Assembly (NCBI RefSeq): GCF_000696575.1
Contig: NZ_JMSQ01000039.1
Location: 295,759-359,758 of the forward strand
DNA: 64,000 nucleotides
Reading direction: 5' to 3'
Source of the DNA: Siccibacter colletis
GTDB taxonomy: Bacteria > Pseudomonadota > Gammaproteobacteria > Enterobacterales > Enterobacteriaceae
In this document: positions 59,012-64,000 of the stretch, piece by piece
Numbering within the stretch: position 1 is the stretch's first letter
How the letters are laid out: each line of letters begins with the position of its first letter
Program-made: the position numbers and the translations under genes
Notes under the pieces: model-generated
What the model saw: the letters and a program-made list of their open reading frames with translations, nothing else
Databases searched by the model: none
Told to the model about the DNA's origin: nothing

Positions 59012-59049
59012 ACAATCAGGTCGCCCCACGCAGGCGCGATGAAAAAAGC

Positions 59050-59271
<222 letters not shown>

Positions 59272-59553
59272 ATCCTCTGGGGTATCACTACCGTAGTTTT
59301 GAACCGGCAAGATAATGCCGAAATTTGTCTGTTAAGTAAAGATTTCGGGTTGAAATCACAACAAAGTTTGTCTGCGCATTACCCGGCGCACGTCGTTAAA
59401 CCGCAGTGCAGCTCAAGCAGTGTATGGGGGGAACGATGAGATAAACGATGGGCGTTACCGGATTCGATCAGTCCCAGACGGCGGCGGGCAATCAGCAGAC
59501 TATTCTCTGCGCGCATAATTATAACACCCTGATAAAAAATGTGCCGAAAACAT

Positions 59554-60258
59554 TCACTCGCTTCGCTTAAACAGCACTTGCGGCACCCAGCAGTGGCTGT
59601 TTAGCTGTAAATGTCTCATTGAATCAAGGTGATGAAGATATTCATGGCGCGGAATTTCTACCGCACCCAGGGTCGCCGTGTGCGGATTGAGCACCTGACA
59701 GTCGATGAGTTTGCCGCCGCTGCGCGCAAAATAGTCACAAAATACCAGCAGGGCGGTTTTTGAGGCGTTAACGCGGCGGCTGAACATCGACTCACCGCAG
59801 AACAGTCCGCCCTGAGCAACGCCGTACATGCCTCCCACCAGCGCATCGCCTTCCCATACCTCAATCGAGTGGGCGTGACCCAGCTCGTGGAGGCGAAGAT
59901 AGGCTAACACGATATCCTGGGTGATCCAGGTGCCTTCATCACGATCGGCGGCGCAGCCGGCGATTACCTGGCTGAAGGCGTGATTAAGCGTGACGCGATA
60001 AGGCGAGCGCTGATGAAAGCGTTTCATGCTGCGGCTAAGGTGAAAGGCTTCCGGCCACAGCACCGCCCGCGGGTCGGGCGACCACCATAAGATTGGATCT
60101 CCGGGAGAAAACCAGGGGAAAATGCCGCGCTGGTAGGCCATCAGCAGCCGCGCCGGGCTGAGATCGCCCCCCAGCGCCAGCAGGCCGTTAGGCTCGCGTA
60201 GCGCCACGTCGGGCGACGGAAAGGCAATAGAGTGACGAGAAAGCTGAACCAGGCGCAT
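59554..60258 (-). CDS. aat: Aat, leucyl/phenylalanyl-tRNA-protein transferase
   Basis: Transfers Leu or Phe from tRNA to proteins with N-terminal Arg or Lys, making N-degrons for ClpS. 234 residues as in E. coli; [16 protein letters not shown] and G-H-A-H-S-I-E-V-W blocks; F-C-G-E-S-M-F-S follows. Lies upstream of infA and near cydC in the same direction (45-bp gap). Confidence 0.96.
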   Translation of the reverse strand: MRLVQLSRHSIAFPSPDVALREPNGLLALGGDLSPARLLMAYQRGIFPWFSPGDPILWWSPDPRAVLWPEAFHLSRSMKRFHQRSPYRVTLNHAFSQVIAGCAADRDEGTWITQDIVLAYLRLHELGHAHSIEVWEGDALVGGMYGVAQGGLFCGESMFSRRVNASKTALLVFCDYFARSGGKLIDCQVLNPHTATLGAVEIPRHEYLHHLDSMRHLQLNSHCWVPQVLFKRSE

Positions 60259-60303
60259 GACGACAATGCTCCACTACGCGGCAAGTAACCGTTCAATCAT
60301 AGT

Positions 60304-62025
60304 TTAAACACGGCGATGGAACTGATAATAACGCCCCTGGTTCGCCATCAGAGTAGCGTGAGTACCTTGCTCAATAATCTGACCGTTGTCCATTACAATT
60401 ATGCGGTTGAAGCGCGACAGCCCCTTCAGGCGATGCGTGACCAGCAGAACCGTTTTCCCCTGGGCGACGTCAGCCAGCAAATCAAGAATTTGCCCTTCGG
60501 TTTCCGCATCCAGCCCTTCGGTGGGTTCATCCAGCAGCATCAGCGGCGCATCGTGCAGCAGCGCGCGGGCAATCGCCAGACGGCGCAGTTCGCCGCCGGA
60601 GAGCTGGCGGCCACCCTCGCCGAGCCAGGCGTTCAGCCCGGCATCATCGAGTAATTTCTCAAGCCCGGTGCGGGTGAGGGCATCACTCAACTGCGCATCG
60701 CTCGCCTCAGGGCGCGCCAGCAGCAGGTTGTCGCGCAGCGTGGCGCTGAACAGGTGTACGCGCTGCGTGACCACGCTCATGGTGGCGCGCAGGGCCGCTT
60801 CGTCGAAGCTCTCGATGGGTGTTCCGTTGATCTGCAGCGTGCCGGCAGCTGGGTTCCAGGCGCGGGTGATGAGCTGCAGCAGCGTCGATTTCCCGCAGCC
60901 GGTGCGACCAAGGATTGCGATATGCTCGCCTGGCTCCACCGTCAGGGTGATATCCGACAGCGCCTGCTGCGGCTGGTGTGGATAGCTGAAGCTGACATTC
61001 TGCAGGCTGAGCGCCACCTGGGGCGGCACCGGCTGTGTGTTAGCAGGGAAGGTCACGTCAGGCTGCTGCTCGGTGATCTGCGACACCCGGGTCGCGGAGG
61101 CGATCACCTGGCCGAGATGCTGGAACGCGCCGGTGACCGGCGCCAGCGCTTCAAATGCGGCCAGAGCGCAGAATACAAACAAGGCAATCAGCGCGCCGGG
61201 AGAGGTGTCGCCGCCGACGCTGCCGGCTGCCATCCACAGCACAATCACCACCGCCGCGCCGCTGATAAGCTGCATCGCCGCCTGGGAGAGCGCGGTCAGG
61301 GATGACTGCTGGCGCTGGGCGTCGTGCCACGCCTGCTCGGTATCATCCATCGCCTCACGATAGCGGGTGCTGGCCCCGAAAATGGTCAGCTCTGCCTGGC
61401 CCTGCAACCATGCGGTGAGCTGCTGACGCCACTGGCCGCGCAGCCGGGTCAGGGCTTCCCCGCCGGGTTTGCCCGCGCGGTAAAACAGCGGCGGGAGCAG
61501 CAGCAGCGTGAGCAGCATAATGCCACCCAGCGTCAGCGCCAGGGTGACATCCAGCAGGCTCAGGCCAAAGGTCACCACCAGGATCACAACCAGCGCTCCC
61601 ACCAGCGGGGAGATGACGCGCAGATAAAGGTGATCGAGGGTATCGACATCGGCCACCATGCGGTTAAGCAGTTCGCCCTGCCGGAAGCGCGCCAGACCCG
61701 CCGGCGAGAGCGGCAGCAGCTTGCTGAAGGTGCTCACCCGCAGGTGTTGCAGTACGCGGAAGGTGGCATCGTGACTCACCAGTCGTTCAAAGTAACGCCC
61801 GGCGGTACGGGTGATCGCCGACCCGCGCACGCCCGCCGCAGGCAGCATAAAGTTAAAGCTGTAGATACCGGCAAAGCCGACCACCGCCGAGGCGGAGAGG
61901 AACCAGCCGGAGAGTGTCAGCAGGCCGATACTGGCCAGCAGCGTGACGATCGCCAGCACCACGCCCAGGGTCAGCAGCCAGAAGTGGCGGCGCCAGAGCG
62001 CGAGATAGGGAAGCAGTGCGCGCAT
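60304..62025 (-). CDS. cydC: CydC, ABC exporter subunit (cysteine/glutathione export)
   Basis: 573 residues as in E. coli. Half-transporter with six helices (1-about 310) and an ATPase domain: Walker A G-R-T-G-C-G-K-S-T, signature L-S-G-G-E-L-R-R-L, Walker B L-M-L-L-D-E-P. With CydD exports reduced thiols to the periplasm, needed for cytochrome bd and c assembly. Begins exactly after the cydD stop (no gap). Confidence 0.96.
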   Translation of the reverse strand: MRALLPYLALWRRHFWLLTLGVVLAIVTLLASIGLLTLSGWFLSASAVVGFAGIYSFNFMLPAAGVRGSAITRTAGRYFERLVSHDATFRVLQHLRVSTFSKLLPLSPAGLARFRQGELLNRMVADVDTLDHLYLRVISPLVGALVVILVVTFGLSLLDVTLALTLGGIMLLTLLLLPPLFYRAGKPGGEALTRLRGQWRQQLTAWLQGQAELTIFGASTRYREAMDDTEQAWHDAQRQQSSLTALSQAAMQLISGAAVVIVLWMAAGSVGGDTSPGALIALFVFCALAAFEALAPVTGAFQHLGQVIASATRVSQITEQQPDVTFPANTQPVPPQVALSLQNVSFSYPHQPQQALSDITLTVEPGEHIAILGRTGCGKSTLLQLITRAWNPAAGTLQINGTPIESFDEAALRATMSVVTQRVHLFSATLRDNLLLARPEASDAQLSDALTRTGLEKLLDDAGLNAWLGEGGRQLSGGELRRLAIARALLHDAPLMLLDEPTEGLDAETEGQILDLLADVAQGKTVLLVTHRLKGLSRFNRIIVMDNGQIIEQGTHATLMANQGRYYQFHRRV

Positions 62026-63792
62026 TTAAATCTCCTCCTGACGATGGGCAAGCAGGGCGGCAAAATGGCCCTTCGTCTGACTCAGGCTGGTGAAATTACC
62101 CCGTTCTACCAGAGCGCCGTCACGCATTACCCAGATTTCATCCCAGTCGGCAATGTAATCCAGCTGGTGGGTGACCATCAGCGTGGTCTGCCGGGTGGAT
62201 GCATCGGTCAGCGCCTGCATCACGTGCTGTTCACTGCTGGCATCCAGGCTGGCACCCGGCTCGTCAAGCAGCAGCAGGCGGCAGCGATAGAGCAGGGCGC
62301 GAGCCACCGCCACGCGCTGCGCCTGGCCGACAGAGAGACGCGCGGCGTTATCACCGAGCGGCGTATCGAGACCGTTATCCAGTAGCGGCAGGAATTCACT
62401 GACGCCGGCCTGGTCGAGTACCGCCTGGAGCTGGGCTTCCCCGGGATCGCCGCCAGCCAGCAGCAGGTTTTCACGAATAGTCGCGCCGGGAAGCTGTGGA
62501 TTCTGCCCCACCCAGCTCAGCTGTTCGCGCCAGCGATCCGGCTCCAGTTCGCGCAGCTCAATACCGTTGATGCGCAGCTCGCCCTCGTACGGCAGAAAAC
62601 CTGACAGCACATTCAGCAGCGAACTTTTGCCCGCCCCGCTCTGACCAACCAGCACCACGCGTTTGCCGGCGGACAGGGTAAAGGTGAGCGGCCCGGCCAG
62701 CTTTTTACCATCCGGCGAGAGGATCACCAGATCCCGGGCGCTGATTTCCAGCGCCTCGTGATTGCTCAGGGTGGCAGTGCCTCGCTGCGGTTGCTGAAGC
62801 GGAGTTTCAAGGAAGGTTTTCAGGCTGTCGGCAGCACCAATTGCCTGGGCTTTGGCATGATAGAAGGTACCGAGATCGCGCAGCGGCTGGAAAAATTCCG
62901 GCGCAAGGATAAGCGCCAGGAAACCAGCAAACAGCGTAACGCTGGTGCCGTAATGGCCGAAGTTAAGCTCGCCCAGATAGGAGAAACCGAAATAGACCGC
63001 CACCAGCGCAATGGACAGCGAGGTAAAGAACTCAAGCACGCCGGAGGATAAAAAGGCGAGGCGCAGCACTTCCATGGTGCGCTTACGGAAATCCTGCGAG
63101 GCGCGGCGAATATTTTCCCGTTCGGCGTCGCCCCGGTAAAACAGGCGCAGGGTTTCCATTCCGCGCAGGCGATCGAGAAAATGCCCACTCAGGCGGCCCA
63201 GTGCGAGGAAGTTACGACGGTTTGCGTCCGCAGCGCCCATACCAACCATCGCCATAAACATCGGGATCAACGGCGCGGTGCCCAGCAGGATCAGGGCCGC
63301 CGTCCAGTTGACCGGGAAAATGGTAATCACGATCAGCAGCGGCACCATTGCCGCCAGCGCCATCTGCGGCAGGTAGCGGGCATAGTAGTCATGCATATCG
63401 TCGATTTGCTCAAGGATCAGCGTAGCCCAGCTACCGGCGGGTTTACCCTGGATCCATGCCGGCCCGGCCTGTTGCAGGCGATCCAGCACCTGGCGGCGAA
63501 TGGCATAGCGGATCTTTTGTCCGGCACGGAACCCTACCTTTTCACGCATCCACACCACCCAGGCGCGCAGCACGAACACCATCACCAGCAAGGCAAACGG
63601 CAGCAGCATCGCTTCGCGTGGAATATCTTCCATAATCAGGTTGTGCAGCAGGTGCGCCAGCAGCCAGGCCTGCGCCACGATCAGCAGACCGCTGATAAGA
63701 CCAAGCAGACGAGAAAGCATGAGCCAGCGGCGGGAAAGAGCGCTCTGCGCTTTCAGCCAGCGGGTAAGTTCTTGTTGACGGGTTTTGTTCAT
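62026..63792 (-). CDS. cydD: CydD, ABC exporter subunit (cysteine/glutathione export)
   Basis: 588 residues as in E. coli. Six-helix domain and ATPase with Walker A G-Q-S-G-A-G-K-S-S, signature L-S-V-G-Q-A-Q-R-V (divergent, as known for CydD) and Walker B L-L-L-L-D-E-P. Heterodimer partner of CydC. Lies downstream of trxB in the same direction. Confidence 0.96.
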   Translation of the reverse strand: MNKTRQQELTRWLKAQSALSRRWLMLSRLLGLISGLLIVAQAWLLAHLLHNLIMEDIPREAMLLPFALLVMVFVLRAWVVWMREKVGFRAGQKIRYAIRRQVLDRLQQAGPAWIQGKPAGSWATLILEQIDDMHDYYARYLPQMALAAMVPLLIVITIFPVNWTAALILLGTAPLIPMFMAMVGMGAADANRRNFLALGRLSGHFLDRLRGMETLRLFYRGDAERENIRRASQDFRKRTMEVLRLAFLSSGVLEFFTSLSIALVAVYFGFSYLGELNFGHYGTSVTLFAGFLALILAPEFFQPLRDLGTFYHAKAQAIGAADSLKTFLETPLQQPQRGTATLSNHEALEISARDLVILSPDGKKLAGPLTFTLSAGKRVVLVGQSGAGKSSLLNVLSGFLPYEGELRINGIELRELEPDRWREQLSWVGQNPQLPGATIRENLLLAGGDPGEAQLQAVLDQAGVSEFLPLLDNGLDTPLGDNAARLSVGQAQRVAVARALLYRCRLLLLDEPGASLDASSEQHVMQALTDASTRQTTLMVTHQLDYIADWDEIWVMRDGALVERGNFTSLSQTKGHFAALLAHRQEEI

Positions 63793-63861
63793 GGGGTGCT
63801 ATGCAATTACGGGAAACGGCTGCCCGGGGGTGAATTTGCACCGAATGTTACAACGAGCCAA

Positions 63862-63893
63862 AAAGAAAGGCGACACATTGTCGCCTTCTTTAC
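63862..63893 (-). terminator. Terminator between trxB and cydD
   Basis: AAAGAA-AGGCGAC / GTCGCCTTCTTT with a 5-base loop and a one-base bulge. T-rich on both sides. Would end trxB mRNA before cydD. Confidence 0.8.
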
Positions 63894-63930
63894 TTGTGAT
63901 TGACTCACAAGGGTATTTTATTTACAGCGC

Positions 63931-64000
63931 TTATTTGATGCCCTGCGCCAGACCGTCCAGGTAGCGTTCCGCGTCGAGCGCCGCCATACAGCCGGTGCCC
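63931..64000 (-). CDS. trxB: TrxB, thioredoxin reductase, C-terminal end only
   Basis: The minus strand from the window edge reads G-T-G-C-M-A-A-L-D-A-E-R-Y-L-D-G-L-A-Q-G-I-K-stop, matching the C-terminus of thioredoxin reductase (G-C-M-A-A-L-D-A-E-R-Y-L-D-G-L). NADPH-dependent flavoenzyme that reduces thioredoxin. The rest lies beyond the window. Order trxB-cydD-cydC-aat-infA is that of E. coli. Confidence 0.95.
   Translation of the reverse strand, partial: GTGCMAALDAERYLDGLAQGIK

Overview
The window is chromosomal DNA from a member of the Enterobacteriaceae. Gene order and protein sequences follow the E. coli K-12 stretch from gsiD to trxB almost gene for gene. The GC-rich coding sequence, the extra loci and the dispersed GC-rich repeats suggest an Enterobacter/Lelliottia/Leclercia/Klebsiella-type genome; I cannot fix the genus from sequence alone. 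Comparisons with E. coli (gene order, protein lengths, missing genes) are from memory.

Layout. 0-12.2 kb is backbone: end of gsiC, gsiD, rimO, yliI, gstB, dacC, deoR, ybjG, mdfA, ybjI-ybjJ and the divergent regulator rcdA. 12.1-16.6 kb is an accessory island between rcdA and the sRNA gene rybB. It holds a serine-acetyltransferase-like gene with no ATG start, a GNAT fragment abutting the 3' end of a phage tail-spike gene, two tiny ORFs, and an AT-rich AIPR (abortive infection) gene broken by one in-frame ochre codon. 16.8-28.2 kb is backbone again: rybB with its sigma-E promoter, ybjL, ybjM, nfsA, rimK, ybjN, potFGHI, ybjO, rlmC. 28.3-33.7 kb is an inserted sugar-catabolism locus: a GH88 hydrolase, an LacY-like transporter and a DUF2264 protein in one operon, with a divergent AraC regulator. 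33.8-64 kb is backbone: artJ, artM/Q/I/P, ybjP, ybjQ-amiD, ybjS, ltaE, poxB, a DoxX-like gene, hcr-hcp, lysO, aqpZ, ybjD, ybjX, macAB, cspD, clpS-clpA, infA, aat, cydDC and the 3' end of trxB.

Several genes I expect from E. coli are absent at their usual places: pdeI/dgcI, bssR, grxA-ybjC, ybjT, and tRNA-Ser (serW) between clpA and infA.

The most unusual non-coding feature is a family of repeats. Three copies of a ~249-bp, highly palindromic element (3822-4069, 34682-34930, 40095-40343) lie at gene 3' ends. They are surrounded by short GGTGGGT/ACCCACC inverted units and an 11-bp tandem repeat. A fourth place (28158-28285) carries only the short units. A separate ~132-bp element with terminal inverted repeats lies between mdfA and ybjI.

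How the genes work together. potFGHI imports putrescine and artJ/artPQMI imports arginine. cydDC and trxB serve periplasmic and cytoplasmic thiol balance. hcp-hcr (with NsrR- and FNR-like sites) handles nitric oxide. macAB and mdfA are efflux systems. clpS-clpA with aat forms the N-end-rule degradation branch. The 28-33 kb locus probably imports and cleaves uronic-acid-containing plant oligosaccharides.
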